A DNA stretch of 64,000 nucleotides from Glycine soja (GCF_004193775.1 NC_041002.1:40090038-40154037); one strand, 5' to 3'. Shown: positions 31,232 to 43,685, counted from the stretch's first letter. Numbers and translations: made by a program. The notes: a model not told the origin generated them from the sequence alone.

Positions 31232-32273
31232 TTTTAAAAAATGGCGTCTAGCATGGACGAGTAAGGTAAGTGATTTATCATGGATCACACTTAAAAATCT
31301 TTGGATTTATGAAGGTTTACATTTTTACTATGAACCCACCCTCATCAGAATATTTCCTCCACAATGTCCCTCCCTCCCTTGCATCCTCACATGGAACCTC
31401 AAATGACCAACGACAACTCCAATAACCAACAGCGCCTTCACCTCCACCATTCCCATGCACCTTTGATCGTTCAACCATTGTAGATCCGTCTCTGTCATAG
31501 ATCTACCGCCTTGCTAGATCCACCACCATCACAGATTCATCTCTGTCACAGATCCAATGCCTTCACAGATCCATTGCCATCACAAATTCGTCTCCATCAT
31601 CGTTGTGGCTTTGCCACCATCACAACATCATCCTTGTCCTGGATCTACTATCGTCGCGACTTCATCTTTGTCCTGGATCCACCTTCGTCGCAGATTAGCC
31701 AATGTTGCCGCACCGTCTTTGCCGCAGATCCGTTGCTAGTGTTCCTCGTTCTATGCTTCCCCAATCTCTTGCCCAAGCTATTCTCTTCTACTCCCAGGTT
31801 TGATTTTATTTTTTCCTCTTTCTTTTATTTTCATCTTTAACTTTTTTCCTAGGCATAGATGAAAAGATGGTTGATGTTCGATATTCATTTTTGTTATTTG
31901 TTTTATTATTTGGAACTAGACTTTATGAATTCATGTTTTGTAAAGGATTCACGAGTAGTGATGGAGTAAGGTTAGGAGTTGCAGGCTCAGTGAAGAAGAT
32001 GATTTCATGTTTTCATATCTGATGGTGATGGGATCTAATGGGTGTTGCGTCTGCTAGAGAAGAAGCACAAAAGAGGGGAAAATTTCATCGTTGCCGAAAA
32101 TCACCCCCAACGACAACACACGATGAAGAGAGGCCGTGGAAGGTTGGGGAAGGAATTTGGTGTGTAGGATGTAGGATAAAATATTACATCTTAAATCAAT
32201 CTAAAGATTGTAAATAATGGTCGATGACAGACCACTTAACTTACTGGTCCACGCTAGATGCCATCCTTTAAAA
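31232..32273. mobile_element. Putative TIR transposon of about 1 kb
   Basis: The left end (31232 on, ...ATGGCGTCTAGCATGGACGA) and right end (to 32273) form imperfect inverted repeats of about 40 bp, roughly 80% identical by eye. The interior includes a low-complexity stretch of near-repeats around cacagatccattgccatcac (31500-31740). No target duplication or transposase was found, so the superfamily is unassigned. Confidence 0.45.
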
Positions 32274-32632
32274 AACATAAATACAACTTCTAAGCACAAT
32301 CTCGTTCTTGAAAAATGAGACTTTCAATTCAAGCTATAAATTATGTTTGAAAAATTCACCAACATGTCAACAATCACACATATTTAACTGTCCAAAAAAA
32401 ATATTTTATATCTAAGCTATTAAACATCATAGCCATTCCTAAACCATATGCTACAAAGTTTAAAACACTACTTATTGCTTTGTCCATAGGTGAAATATTT
32501 AATTGATGATTCATCCTAAAATTTATGATAGCAACATTGCTATGGCTAAAGTGTAGGATAAAAAGCATGGGCACCAGCTTCAGGATATTCCATCACTCAC
32601 TCCACTAATTATGTTATTGCCCCAAAATATCT

Positions 32633-32826
32633 TGCTGGAACAAGTGGTCTCGGAACAATTAAGAAGGGAGGGTTGAATTAATTATGAATGTGTCTTCATC
32701 ATGATCTTCAAATGATTTCAGATTTGATCTATACACGAAATTATTTTTTGAAAACAGAGAATTTAAAGAGGCCATTTATCTTGAAGTTGTGAAACTTTTC
32801 TCAAGATACCGAGCTCTGATACCACT
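32633..32826 (-). other. Inverted U5 end, gag start and primer-binding site
   Basis: Read on the minus strand: directly after the inverted LTR comes TGGTATCAGAGC (plus 32813-32824), a perfect initiator-Met tRNA primer site. About 40 bp later an ATG (plus CAT at 32773-32775) opens a short gag-like frame starting MASLNSLFSK. This frame runs straight into the last 63 bp of an LTR at about 32695. Confidence 0.75.
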
Positions 32827-34309
32827 TGTTGGAATAAGTGGCCTCAGAATAATTAAGAAGAGAGGGTTGAATTAATTATGAATGTGCCTTGACTAATTAA
32901 AGTTTATCCTTCTCAATGTTACTAGATTCAATTAGGCTTTACTACTAAGTTATGAGAAAGTAAATAACAGAAACAATAACTTAGACAAAAGTAAAGCAGA
33001 AATAAAAAGTGCACAGCGGAAAAGTAAAGAGCGTAGGGAAGAAGAAAGCAAACACAAGTTTTATACTGGTTCGGCCATGACCCGTGCCTACATCTAGTCC
33101 CCAAGCAACCAACGGTTCTTGAGATTTCCAATAACCTTGTAAAATCCTTTACAAGCAAAGAGCCACAAAGGATGTACCCTCCCTTGTTCTCTTTGAACAA
33201 CCAAGTAGATGTACCCTCTACTTGAAGCGAACCACAAAGGATGTACCCTCCCTTGTGTTCACTATTACAACCAAGAAGCTACCCACTTCTTACACAGAAT
33301 TCTCAGACGGTTAGTTCTTTGAATTCGGTGTTTGGGCAAAGAATTCTCAGACGGTTAGTTCTTTGAATTCTTTGTTTGGGGAATCAAAAGAATTCTCAGA
33401 CGGTTAGTTCTTTTAATTATTTTAGCAAAAGGAAGAAGAAATGAAGGAGAAAAAAATAGAATAGCACAAGTTTTTGCACAATGAACTTTTCTTGACAAAG
33501 AAAGTATTGAACAAAAACTCTTAGAAACATGTTTAGAATGAATCAAAAAATCAGTCTTTAAATTCGTGCCATGGTCACATATTTATAACCATTTTATGGC
33601 TCAAGTTAAAAGTTATGACTCTTGGCAATTTCTTCAAAACTAGTCACTTTAAAAGTTGTGACTCTTAAAAAAATCTTCAGAAACTAGTCACTTTAAGAAT
33701 TGTGACTTTTGGTAATTTATTTTTCAAGACCAGTCACTGGTAATCGATTACCATTATAGTGTAATCGATTACACATCAACAAATGTGACTCTTCATGTTT
33801 AAATTTGAAAACCAACGTTTAGAAACGCTGGTAATCAATTACATATGTTGTGTAATCGATTACATAAGTTTGAAAATGTTTTATCACAAGTTGTGACTCT
33901 TGAAATTTGAAATCCAACGTTTAAAAACATTGGTAATCAATTACATGCCCATGGTAATCGATTGCAACTTTATAAAACACTTATAAAACTGTTTGGGCTT
34001 CTGGTAATCGATTACTGCCTTATGGTAATCGATTACCAGAGAGTAAAAACTCTGGTAAAAGATTTTTCTTTGAAAAATTCTTTTAGACAAATTGTGCTAT
34101 TCAATCTTTTCTTTTGAAAACATATTTTTATACTTATCTTGATGCTTTTCTTAAAGTTCTTGCATATCTTTGAGTTTTCTCTTGAATCTTTACTTGAATC
34201 TTGATTCTTGATTGAACGACTCTTTGATTCTTGAAACTTTCTTGACTCTTGATTCTTGACTTGAGTCTTTGACATCATCAAAATAAACTTGGAAAGATTT
34301 TCTTCCACA
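32827..34309 (-). repeat. Sirevirus LTR, inverted copy (1,483 bp)
   Basis: Reverse complement of 37926-39422 with scattered substitutions and small indels. Contains four palindrome pairs (33740-34036), a TATAAATA-type box near 33585, and three near-identical units of about 50 bp with the core ctcagacggttagttctttg (33300-33415). Confidence 0.9.
33740..34036. promoter_or_regulatory. Four GTAATCGATTAC palindrome pairs, 21-bp spacing
   Basis: First bases of each pair: 33740/33761, 33831/33852, 33933/33954, 34004/34025. Each site is GTAATCGATTAC or a one- or two-base variant. The 9 bp between members differ in each pair. The array lies in U3, upstream of the TATA-like box when the LTR is read in its own direction. 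Confidence 0.8.
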
Positions 34310-34455
34310 ATCTCTCCCTTTTTGATGATGACAATCCTGAAATCAAGAGAATACATGCAAGTTTTGTTCTATCGTTCACTCATCTTTTTCTCCCCCTTTC
34401 TTTTTGAATTCATGCTTAATTTTAAAACTTTGAGAATATAATATCTTGATTTCTA

Positions 34456-37400
34456 ATGACAAAATCTCATGAGAACAACGAGGAAGAATCTGTAAGGAAG
34501 AAGTGGTACATCGACAGTGGATGTTCCAAGCATATGATGGGTGATGTATCAAAATTTACAACCATTTCCCCTAAGAAAAGTGGACATGTTACATACGGCG
34601 ACAACAACAAAGGCAAAATCATTGGAGTCGGCAAAATAGGTATGAGTTCCTCTACTTCCATTGAAAATGTGTTACTTGTAGAAGGTTTAAAGCATAGCCT
34701 ATTAAGTGTTAGCCAATAATGTGATAGAGGATATAAAGTATCTTTTGATTCTGAAAAACGTGTTATCAAGCATGAGCATGACAAAGATATTGAGCATATA
34801 GGTTTCAGAGAAAATAATGTTTACATGATTGATTTGAAACAAAAATCTGAAAATGATAAATGCTTTGTAAGTAAAGATAGTGATCCTTGGTTATGGCATA
34901 AGAGAATTGTTCACATTAACATGGATAAACTAAATAGATTAATCTCAAAAGACCTAGTTGTTGGTTTACCAAAATTAAAGTTTGAAAAAGATAAATTATG
35001 TGATGCATGCCAAAAAGGTAAACAAACAAGAGCATCCTTTAAATCTAAAAATATTGTCTCCATCACTCAACCATTACAATTACTGCACATGGATTTGTTT
35101 GGACCCTCTAGGGTCATGAGTTTTGGTGGTAGTTACTATGCATTAGTAATTGTTGATGACTATTCTAGGTATACTTGAACTTTATTTCTTACTCACAAAA
35201 ATGATGCATTTCATGCATTTAGGAAACTTGCCAAAGTCATCCAAAACAAGAAAAGTCTCAAAATCATCTCCATTAGAAGTGATCATGGAGGTGAATTTGA
35301 AAACAAGGATTTTGAAATGTTTTGCGATGAACATGGCATAGAACATAACTTTTCTACACCTAGGACACTCCAACAAAACGGTGTAGTAGAAAGGAAAAAT
35401 AGGTCTTTAGAAGAAATAGCTAGAACTCTCTTAAATGACACTTCATTCCCAAAATATTTTTGGGCTGAAGCTGTCAACACCGCATGTTATATTATGAATA
35501 GAGCCTTAATAAGACACATTCTTAAGAAAACCCCATATGAACTATTTAACAATAGAAAACCAAACATTGCTCATTTACATTTTTTTGGATGTAAATGTTT
35601 TGTCCTAAACAATGGTAAAGAAAGCATAGGTAAATTTGATGCTAAGGTGGATGAGGGCATCTTCCTTGGTTATTCCCTACATAGCAAAGCCTTTAGGATA
35701 TACAACAAAAGAACCATGACAATTGAGGAATCAATACATGTTTCTTTTGATGAAACTAATATTACCTCTCCGAGAAAGAAGTTTCTTGATGATATTGCAG
35801 ATTCTTTGGAAGATATGCACAATCAAGAAAGGAATCTAAAAAGGAAGAGAAATGAAGAAAACAAGGATGCTCAAGATGACATAGCCCAAGAAAATGATGA
35901 TCTTCCCAAAGAATGGAAAACCTCAAGAAATCATCCTCTTGACAATATCATCGGAGATATCTCAAAAGGGGTAACCACTAGACTTTCTTTTAAAGACTTA
36001 TGCAATAATATGGCTTTTGTTTCTATAATAGAACCCAAAAACCTTAAGGAAGCCATTATAGACGATCATTGGATAATAGCCATGCAAGAGGAACTAAACC
36101 AATTCAAAAGAAATGATGTATGAGAATTAGTAGAGAAACCTTTAAACTATCCAATCATAGGAACTAAGTGGGTATTTAGAGATAAAATAGATGAAAATGG
36201 TATAGTAATTAGAAATAAAGCTAGACTAGTAGCAAAAGGGTACAACCAAGAAGAAGGTATAGACTATGAAGAAACCTTTGCACCCGTAGCTAGATTAAAA
36301 GCCATTAGGATGCTTTTAGCCTATGCATCTATTATGAACTTTAAACTATATCAAATGGATGTCAAGAGTGCCTTCTTAAATGATCTAATCCAAGAGGAGG
36401 TATATGTAGAACAACCTCCCAGGTTTGAAGACTCACAAAAATTAGACCATGTCTATAGATTAAAGAAAACACTTTATGGGTTAAAACAAGCACCTAGGGC
36501 TTGGTATGAAAGATTAAGTAAATTCCTATTAGAAAAAAAAATTCACTCGAGGGAAGGTAGATACCACCTTATTCATAAAGAAGAAGGATAATGATATATT
36601 ATTGGTACAAATTTATGTTGATGATATAATCTTTGAATCAACTAATGAATCTATGTGTAAGGAGTTCTCTATTGACATGCAAAGTGAGTTAGAGATGTCC
36701 ATGATGGGTGAGTTAAATTACTTTCTTGGACTACAAATCAAACAAACAAATGATGGGATCTTTGTCAACCAAGAAAAATATTGCAAGGAACTCATCAAGA
36801 GATTTGGAATGGAAAACTCAAAACATATGGCTACTCCTATGAGCACTGGTTTCTACCTTGACAAAGATGAGTCCGGTCAACCCATTGATGAAAAGCAATA
36901 TAGAGGTATGATTGGATCTTTACGTTACTTATTTGCAAGTAGGCCAGATATTATGTTTAGTGTGTGCATCTATGCAAGATTCCAATCAAATCCAAAGTTT
37001 TCACATCTAACTACAGTAAAAAGAATCATAAGATATCTCTTAGGAACAATTAACTTAGGATTATCGTACCCTAATAATTCTTTATGCAATTTAATAGGAT
37101 ACTCAGATTCAGATTTTGCCGGATCTAAAACAGATAGGAAGAGTACTAGTGACACATGTCAGTTCATAGGGTCTACTCTTATCTCTTGGCACAACAAGAA
37201 GCAAAATAGTGTAGCATTATCCACAGTCGAAGTAGAGTATATCTCTGCTGGTAGTTGTTGTGCACAAATCTTGTGGATGAAACAACAACTATCTGATTAT
37301 GGGATTGTATTAGACCACATTCCCATAAAATGTGACAACACAAGCCCCATAAATCTATCTAAGAACCCAGTCCTCCACTCTAGAACCAAGCACATAGAAA

Positions 37401-37570
37401 TTAGGCATCATTTCCTTAGAGATCATGTCCTAAAAGGTGATTGTGTTCTAGAATTTGTAGATACCAAAAACCAACTCGCAGACATCTTCACAAAACCACT
37501 ACCCAAAGATTCTTTCTACACCATTAGAAGAGAATTAAGACTTCTAGATGCCAGTGACTTAGACAAATGA
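34456..37570 (+). pseudogene. Sirevirus pol: protease, integrase, RT, RNase H
   Basis: Protease YIDSGCSKHMMGD lies at about 34510. GAG-pre-integrase is WLWHKRIVHINMDKL...CDACQKGKQ. Integrase core runs LLHMDLFGPSRVMSFGG to NGVVERKNR. RT has [24 protein letters not shown] and QIYVDDIIF (about 36610). RNase H has YSDSDFAGSKTDRKSTS and ends LADIFTKPL. Lesions: stop at about 34718 (TAA); TGG-to-TGA type stops at 35176-35178 and 36121-36123; one extra A in the A-run 36533-36541 shifting frame. Gag and the 5' LTR are missing in forward orientation. Similarity is to the Sirevirus/Maximus branch (SIRE1-like) by motif and LTR; inferred. Confidence 0.9.
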
Positions 37571-37925
37571 TTTGTTTTATGATGACTTATGACTTATTTG
37601 ATACATATGCCTTTATTATGATTTGTGGATTATTTATTACCTTGTTTGATTTTTATAAGTTTCTCCTTTTTTTTGTATGAATACATTTCTTGTATGTTTA
37701 TCCATTTGTATATGATTTTATGTTACAACGCACTTTGGCTTTTTGATGTTGCCAAAGGGGGAGAGAAAAATGGGTATTTTAGAAATCAAGATATTATATT
37801 TTCAAAGTTTTAAAATTAAGCATGAATTCAAAAAGAAAGGGGGAGAAAAAGATGAGTGAACGATAGAACAAAACTTGCATGTATTCTCTTGATTTCAGGA
37901 TTGTCATCATAAAAAAGGGGAAGAT
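37571..37925 (+). other. Sirevirus 3' untranslated tract and polypurine tract
   Basis: Contains gccaaagggggagagaaa (about 37752) and an AAAAAAGGGGAAGAT purine tract immediately before the LTR. The part from 37784 on is the partner of the inverted copy at 34310-34456. There is no env-like ORF beyond a short hydrophobic frame. Confidence 0.7.
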
Positions 37926-39422
37926 TGTGGAAGCAAAGCTTTTCAAGTTTATTTTGATGATGCCAAAGACTCAAGTCAAGAATCAAAAGTGAAGAAAGTT
38001 TCAAGAATCAAAGAGTCGTTCAATCAAGAATCAAGATTCAAGTAAAGATATGCAAGAACTTCAAGAAAAGCATCAAGATAAGTATAAAATTATTTTTTCA
38101 AAAGAAAAGATTGAATAGCACAATTTGTCCAAAAGAATTTTTCAAAGAAAAATCTTTTACCAGAGTTTTTACTTACTAGTAATCGATTACCATAAGGCAG
38201 TAATCGATTACCAGAAGCCCAAACAGTTTTATAACTGTTTTACAAAGTTGTAATCGATTACCATGAGCATGTAATCGGTTACCAATGTTTTCAAACGTTG
38301 GATTTCAAATTTCAAGAGTCACAACTTGTGATAAAACATTTTCAAACTTATGTAATCGATTACACAACATATGTAATTAATTACCAGTGTTTCTAAATGT
38401 TGGTTTTCAAATTTAAACATGAAGAGTCACATATGTTGATGTGTAATCGATTACACTATAATGGTAATCGATTACCAGTGACTGATCTTGGAAAATAAAT
38501 TACCAAAAGTCACAATTCTTAAAGTGACTAGTTTCTGAAGATTTTTTTAAGAGTCACAACTTTTAAAGTGACTAGTTTTCAAAACAGTCACAACTTTTAA
38601 AGTGACTAGTTTTGAAGAAATTGCCAAGAGTCATAACTTTTAACTTGAGCCATAAAATGGTTATAAATATGTGACCATGGCACGAATTTAAAGACTGATT
38701 TTTTGATTCATTCTCAACATGTTTCTAAGAGTTTTTGTTCAATACTTTCTTTGTCAAGAAAAGTTCATTGTGCAAAAACTTGTGCTATTCTATTTTTTTC
38801 TCCTTCATTTCTTCTTCCTTTTGCTAAAATAATTCAAAGAACTAACCGTCTGAGAATTCTTTTGATTCCCCAAACAAAGAATTCAAAGAACTAACCGTCT
38901 GAGAATTCTTTGCCCAAACACCGAATTCAAAGAACTAACCGTCTGAGAATTCTGTGTAAGAAGTGGCTAGCTTCTTGGTTGTAATAGTGAACACAAGGGA
39001 GGGTACATCCTTTGTGGTTCGCTTCAAGTAGAGGGTACATCTACTTGGTTGTTCAAAGAGAACAAGGGAGGGTACATCCTTTGTGGCTCTTTGCTTGTAA
39101 AGGATTTTACAAGGTTATTGGAAATCTCAAGAACCGTTGGTTGCTTATGGACTAGATGTAGGCATGGGTCGTGGTCGAACCAGTATAAAACTTGTGTTTG
39201 CTTTCTTCTTTCCTATGCTCTTTACTTTTCCGTTGTGCACTTTTTATTTCCGCTTTACTTTTGTCTAAGTTATTGTTTCTGTTCTTTACTTTTTCATAAC
39301 TTAGTAGTAAAGCCTAATTGAATCTAGTAACATTAAGAAGGATAAACTTTAATTAGTCAAGAAACATTCATAATTAATTCAACCCTCCTTTCTTAATTAT
39401 TCTGAGGCCACTTGTTCCAACA
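37926..39422 (+). repeat. Sirevirus 3' LTR, forward copy (1,497 bp)
   Basis: TG...CA. Palindrome pairs at 38179/38200 and three more to about 38475, TATAAATA at 38662-38669, and the three-unit actaaccgtctgagaattct repeat at about 38835-38955. Almost collinear with the inverted copy. Confidence 0.92.
38179..38475. promoter_or_regulatory. Four GTAATCGATTAC palindrome pairs, 21-bp spacing
   Basis: Spacers between members are cataaggca, catgagcat, acaacatat and actataatg: always 9 bp, so start-to-start is always 21 bp. One member has decayed to GTAATTAATTAC and one to GTAATCGGTTAC. Confidence 0.8.
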
Positions 39423-39653
39423 TATCTTTTTGTTATAACAAACTTCATCTCATTTTGTTATTAAGATATTTTTCTTTTCTGTTATGGCCATTTGGAATGC
39501 CATCTATTATCTTTTGTTGAAATCATTATAAATATGACAGTAATGAAATAAGAAGGAAGGAAGAATTATGAAGGTAACCATTAGTGTAGTTTAGCATAGC
39601 TAGTAACCATTAGTGTAATTTAGCATAGCTAGCTTTGTCCTCTATTCGTAACA

Positions 39654-40539
39654 ATTTGGTTCGACTTGCTGCCCATGGCTGCCTCTACCTGTCAGAACCC
39701 CTACCTTGAACCATACCCACCCTAGACTGCCTTGAAGAAGTTGTATACCACCTCAACCTGAACCTATCCACCATGACCACCCATACTTTGGAGATGACCA
39801 CCAAGACTCTAGAGATGACCGCCAAGCTTGATGTCATCCTTGACCGGCTATCTTCTCTCACGCCTACTCCCCTTTCTCCCAACTCGTGCCCAACATACGC
39901 ATCACCATGTAGATACCTTAACAATAGAGCCACAAAATACAGAAATTGACCTCCCAAGTGTTCGCTCCGCTTTCATCACCACCGTGGACACCAAGAAGCA
40001 CATCAAACTCATCCCCGCAATGAAGTTATACATGCTCAAGCATGCCAATTCCACCTCATTCCATCGCTGACAACCCCATCTCTCCTCTCTCAGTTTCTCT
40101 CCCTCTCGTTCCGGCGAGTCACGGTTTCCCTTTTCTTCTCTGTCGGGCTCCTTCTTGGAGCTGCCATTCTCATCATCGTTTGCGTCATTTCTCCTTAACC
40201 TCTTGCTCTGTTCGTCATTGGCATCGGCGTCCGCTGCCACACCTGCCACCACCACCACCGAAGCCACCGCCTCCACCATCATCTTCGCCACCCGTTTTTA
40301 ATGCTTTCCTTGGTTGCTCCACGACTCGGGTCATAGACCCAATCCTTTCCTTGGCAGTTCCATGGCGTGGGTCACACACAATACCTGTTCATTCATACAT
40401 TATAATTGTTAGGCGCAATCTAACCCACAAATAAAGTAACTTCACTAACGTACCTTTTTTTTTTCTAAACTCACCCCTGTTTCAGCTTGTTTTTATTGCC
40501 CAACCTTGAGGACAAGGTTGATTTTCCAGCGGTGGGTAA
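39654..40539 (+). pseudogene. Gag-like remnant and interior of the deleted gypsy element
   Basis: An ATG at 39675 starts MAASTCQNPYLEPYPP and then a stop. Further on, ThrMet-rich segments (MTTHTLEMTTKTLEM) and KLDVILDRLSS resemble plant gypsy gag N-termini. 40075-40430 is C-rich and unlike gag. It could be foreign sequence, since one frame has a hydrophobic run (VGLLLGAAILIIVCVI). The tail AACCTTGAGGACAAGG and GGTGGGTAATGA precede the 3' LTR. Confidence 0.55.
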
Positions 40540-40845
40540 TGATAGCAACACTGCTATGGTTGAAGTGTAGGATAAATAGCACGGGCACCAGCTTCAGGAT
40601 ATTCCACCACTCATTCCACTAAACTAATTTTGTTATTGCCTCAAAATATCTTTTTGTTATAACAAACTTCATCTCATTCTATTATTAGGATATTTTCCTT
40701 TTCTGTTATGGGCATTTCGAATGCCATATTTTATCTTTTGTTGAAATCATTATAAATATGACACTAATGAAATAAGAAGAAAGGAAGAATTATGAAGGTA
40801 ACCATTAGTGTAGTTTAGCATAGCTAGCTTTGTCCTCTCGTAACA
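40540..40845 (+). repeat. 3' LTR of the gypsy-type element
   Basis: 306 bp matching the split LTR 1. It shows what the Sirevirus target looked like before insertion (aaaatatctttttgtt near 40645). Confidence 0.8.
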
Positions 40846-41469
40846 TTATCACATTTGATATGATATGAGATGAGCATAGAGTTTTAAAGAAAACTTTTTC
40901 TTTTGAGATTTTATTATTTGGAATAAATATAAGGTTTTGGTAAGTTACTAAAGGAGGTCACACACAATGAATGATTTGTTCGTACACTCTCATCTATTTT
41001 TCAGTTGGAATACATTAAGCAACCTATACAAAATATTTAGGACAAAAAAATTACTAGTTTTGATTTTTATTTTAGTTAACTTATTTTAGGACAATATAAT
41101 AACAATTAATTTATTTATTTTTTAAAAATCTTGTTTCTCTCTCATCTTTCATTTTTATACACATATATGTATCTCTTTTTTCTTGCTTTGGACGACCATG
41201 ATGTCCTTGTCACGGACTACACCACAACTATTCCAATCTAGTGAATGATTGTAATTTATATCTAAAGAAAATGATTAAAAAATTAGTAAAAGGAAAGTTA
41301 AATTGTGATGAGCAATTGATGGTAGGAAATTTAGACAAAAAAAACTACCAACTTTGTAGTGCGATTTGCCAACATCACATATCACACGACATTCGTTATT
41401 CCTCACATTCGTTTGGCCGTTACGGATGTGTTGGCGTAGTAGCAAAACACCAAATGTAACACCTTAGCC
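40846..41469. other. AT-rich intergenic spacer
   Basis: No gene or repeat boundary recognised. Confidence 0.4.
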
Positions 41470-43685
41470 ATGTGTTTGGATGGGGGATTTAGAAATTTCT
41501 TGGAAATTCAAATGCACAACATTTTAATTGCCTTGATTTAAATTCCTTTCATTTTGTAAACATTTTGTTTGGATGAGGCAATTCAATTGCCTGTCTTTTA
41601 ATTTCCTTGTTTGGATAAAGTAATTCAATTTCAATGAAATTCTAATTTTCATTTTTAAATATTTATTTAAAAATTAAAATTTCAATATTGAATGAAAATA
41701 AATATGAGTCATTTTTTAAATAGTTAAATATAAAGTTAATTCCACATGATAAATCAAACACTCTAAACTCAGATGATAAAAATTTAAGAAAATCAGCAAC
41801 AAACCTTCACCAAACATTCAATACTTTTAGTAAGAAGCTAAATAGATTTATTGAATCTTCCAAGCAACTTGATATAAACCATGCAAACATGTTCTAGAGC
41901 TTTGAGAACAAATCTACAAAGATATGCCTACTTTGGCTACTGGAAGACTCACTCCAATGGCTTCCTAGTTTCTACAACCAGTACAGTGTGCTTACATATT
42001 TATACAACAGTAAAGAATATTGCAGTAAACTACTAGAGTCTAGCAATATTCACATAATCATATATCATTCACCAACAAGGAACTCCTTGTTCAACTTCTC
42101 AGAACCAACAAGATGCCATTCTATCTCAAAATGGTATCGTTAGATAGACATGCCACAAGTTAGAACAAATTTGGATTTTGTTTAATGTTTGGTTTGGTGT
42201 ATCTAGAAAAATAACAAAACAGGACACAAGATTAGAAACATGGTTAGTTTTGGTTCTACTAAAAGGGTGGCACCAAGAACAGAACAGACCATTCAATTCC
42301 CTTTTGTTCATGTGACAAACTCTACCAACATGTATACATAGATTAATTACATAATCCAACTTGATATACGAATACTAGTATGTAGTGACTATTGTAGTGA
42401 CTATATAACAATCCAACTTGACAAACTCTACCAACATGTATACATAGCTTAAACTATGTAGTAACTTTTATCTGCTCAGAAAAAAAATTAAAGCCCACTT
42501 GATATACGAATACTAGGTCTTTTCATAGGTAGAAATTTAGAGATTGAGTGGTCTTATATATATATAGTGCTTATGGGATGATAACATCAGAAGTGCACTC
42601 AATCAACTGAAGAAGCAAAATAACTATGCTATTGCAAATATCCACTCAGAAGTAATGCAGTGATTGCACAAAATCAAGCAAGAAATGCTTGACACATATC
42701 AGTCTGATACTGATAAATTATTTTGTTCACCATTCTAGCAAAACCAGTACATCTAAACATAAAGTGTATCACTGCTGGCCTTTAGTATTATGTTCAGTCT
42801 CCCATTCATCTTATATCATGTCAATATGTCAGTGCAATAAATCATCATTTTCAGTTAATAAACACCAAAATGAGCCAGGTTTATTGGAGTCACTAGTGCA
42901 CAGTTTATAGTAGTAGTTGAAACAATAGCATCATGCTCAAGGAATATATAACATACCTCTGGGGCCATCCAACGCTAAGTTCCTATTTCTCAACCAATTC
43001 CCTTAAACCCCCCAAAAAATTATGTAGTTTGAGAAATTCAAACAAATTTGTTTCTCTATTTCTCTTTGATGCATATTCACAAACATATGGTGCTCACAAC
43101 CTGTCTCAACTCCAAACTCATCCAATTCCACACCCACCAACATATCAAAATCATTGAAACAAAATAAATGAAATAGAAAACGAAACATAAATCAATGAAA
43201 TCAAACAACCCTTGTAGCTACAAAAATGAAATCAAAATCAAACAAACATAAACTAGAAAAAAGAAAAAAAATGGAGATGAGCGAGGGAGAGAGAAATCTA
43301 GCGGTGAGAGGAAGAAAAGCTACGGAGAGGGAGGTGGTAGCTCGTGACGCTGCTGAGAGGGAAAGAGAAAGCCACACTTGTGCACTGAGAGGGAGAGAGA
43401 GCTGGTGGTGTGTTGAGAGGGAGAGAGCGTTGCTACGAAGAGAGAAAAAGAGTTGGTGGTGTGCTGAGAAAGAGAGAGCTAGTGGTGTGTTTCTTCGGAA
43501 GGATGAATTTTAATTTTTTTTCTTTTGGTGAGAATTTGAAATTAGTAGATTAAAATGCTCAACCAAAATGATATCATTTTAATTACTTTTAAAATATCTT
43601 ATCCAAACAGATTATATTATAAAAAGGTATTTTAATTTCCCTGTTGAAATACTTTACTTAGTTTAATTTCTCCATCCAAACACAT
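41470..43685. mobile_element. Putative TIR element of about 2.2 kb
   Basis: Ends ATGTGTTTGGATGGGGGA (left) and its inverted partner TCCATCCAAACACAT (right). Nested subterminal copies occur (cttgtttggataaag near 41608, cttatccaaacag near 43598). Interior has direct repeats aaactctaccaacatgtata (near 42318 and 42423) and tgatatacgaatactag (two copies). No transposase frame and no clear target duplication; the TGTTTGGATG-type end occurs in several superfamilies. Confidence 0.45.

Larger units (their letters stand above)
32633..39422. mobile_element. Sirevirus (copia) copy rearranged into a giant inverted repeat
   Basis: Left to right on the plus strand: 63-bp inverted U5 end (32633-32695), inverted gag start and primer site, complete inverted LTR (32827-34309), inverted 3' untranslated tract (34310-34456), then forward protease-to-RNase H (34456-37570), forward 3' untranslated tract, and forward LTR (37926-39422). 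Arms 32827-34456 and 37784-39422 are about 1.6 kb each around a 3.3-kb loop. Both outer ends are the LTR U5 end (TGCTGGAACAAG / CTTGTTCCAACA). A perfect TATCT duplication flanks the whole (32628-32632, 39423-39427), showing insertion as one unit. The uninterrupted target is visible in LTR 2 of the host element near 40648. Confidence 0.9.
32526..40845 (+). mobile_element. Internally deleted gypsy-type LTR element, 5' LTR interrupted by a Sirevirus
   Basis: LTR 1 is 32526-32632 continued at 39428-39653; LTR 2 is 40540-40845 (306 bp, TGATAGCAACACTGC...CGTAACA). LTR 1 holds a 29-bp tandem duplication (taaccattagtgtaatttag..., 39575-39633) not seen in LTR 2. The interior of under 0.9 kb retains a gag-like start and the pol-end string AACCTTGAGGACAAGG. 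No clear 5-bp duplication flanks the element. Confidence 0.75.

Noticed and set aside
31511..31840. Frames of 109 and 60 codons rich in Pro/Ser/His
   Set aside because: Near-repeated cagatccattgcc sequence gives open frames by composition; no homology recognised.
32813..32824. Possible tRNA gene because of a perfect tRNA complement
   Set aside because: Only the 12-bp primer site is present; no cloverleaf or A/B boxes.
33355..33546. 63-codon frame repeated at 38703-38894 (MIHS.HVSKSFCS...)
   Set aside because: Both copies are LTR sequence in mirror orientation; identity reflects the inverted repeat, not protein constraint.
33740..34036. Regularly spaced repeats reminiscent of a CRISPR array
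   Set aside because: Short palindromes in pairs within plant LTRs, present in every family copy; spacing and context do not fit CRISPR.
43226..43513. Arg/Glu-rich frame of 95 codons
   Set aside because: Low-complexity gagaga-type sequence inside a putative TIR element; no domain.
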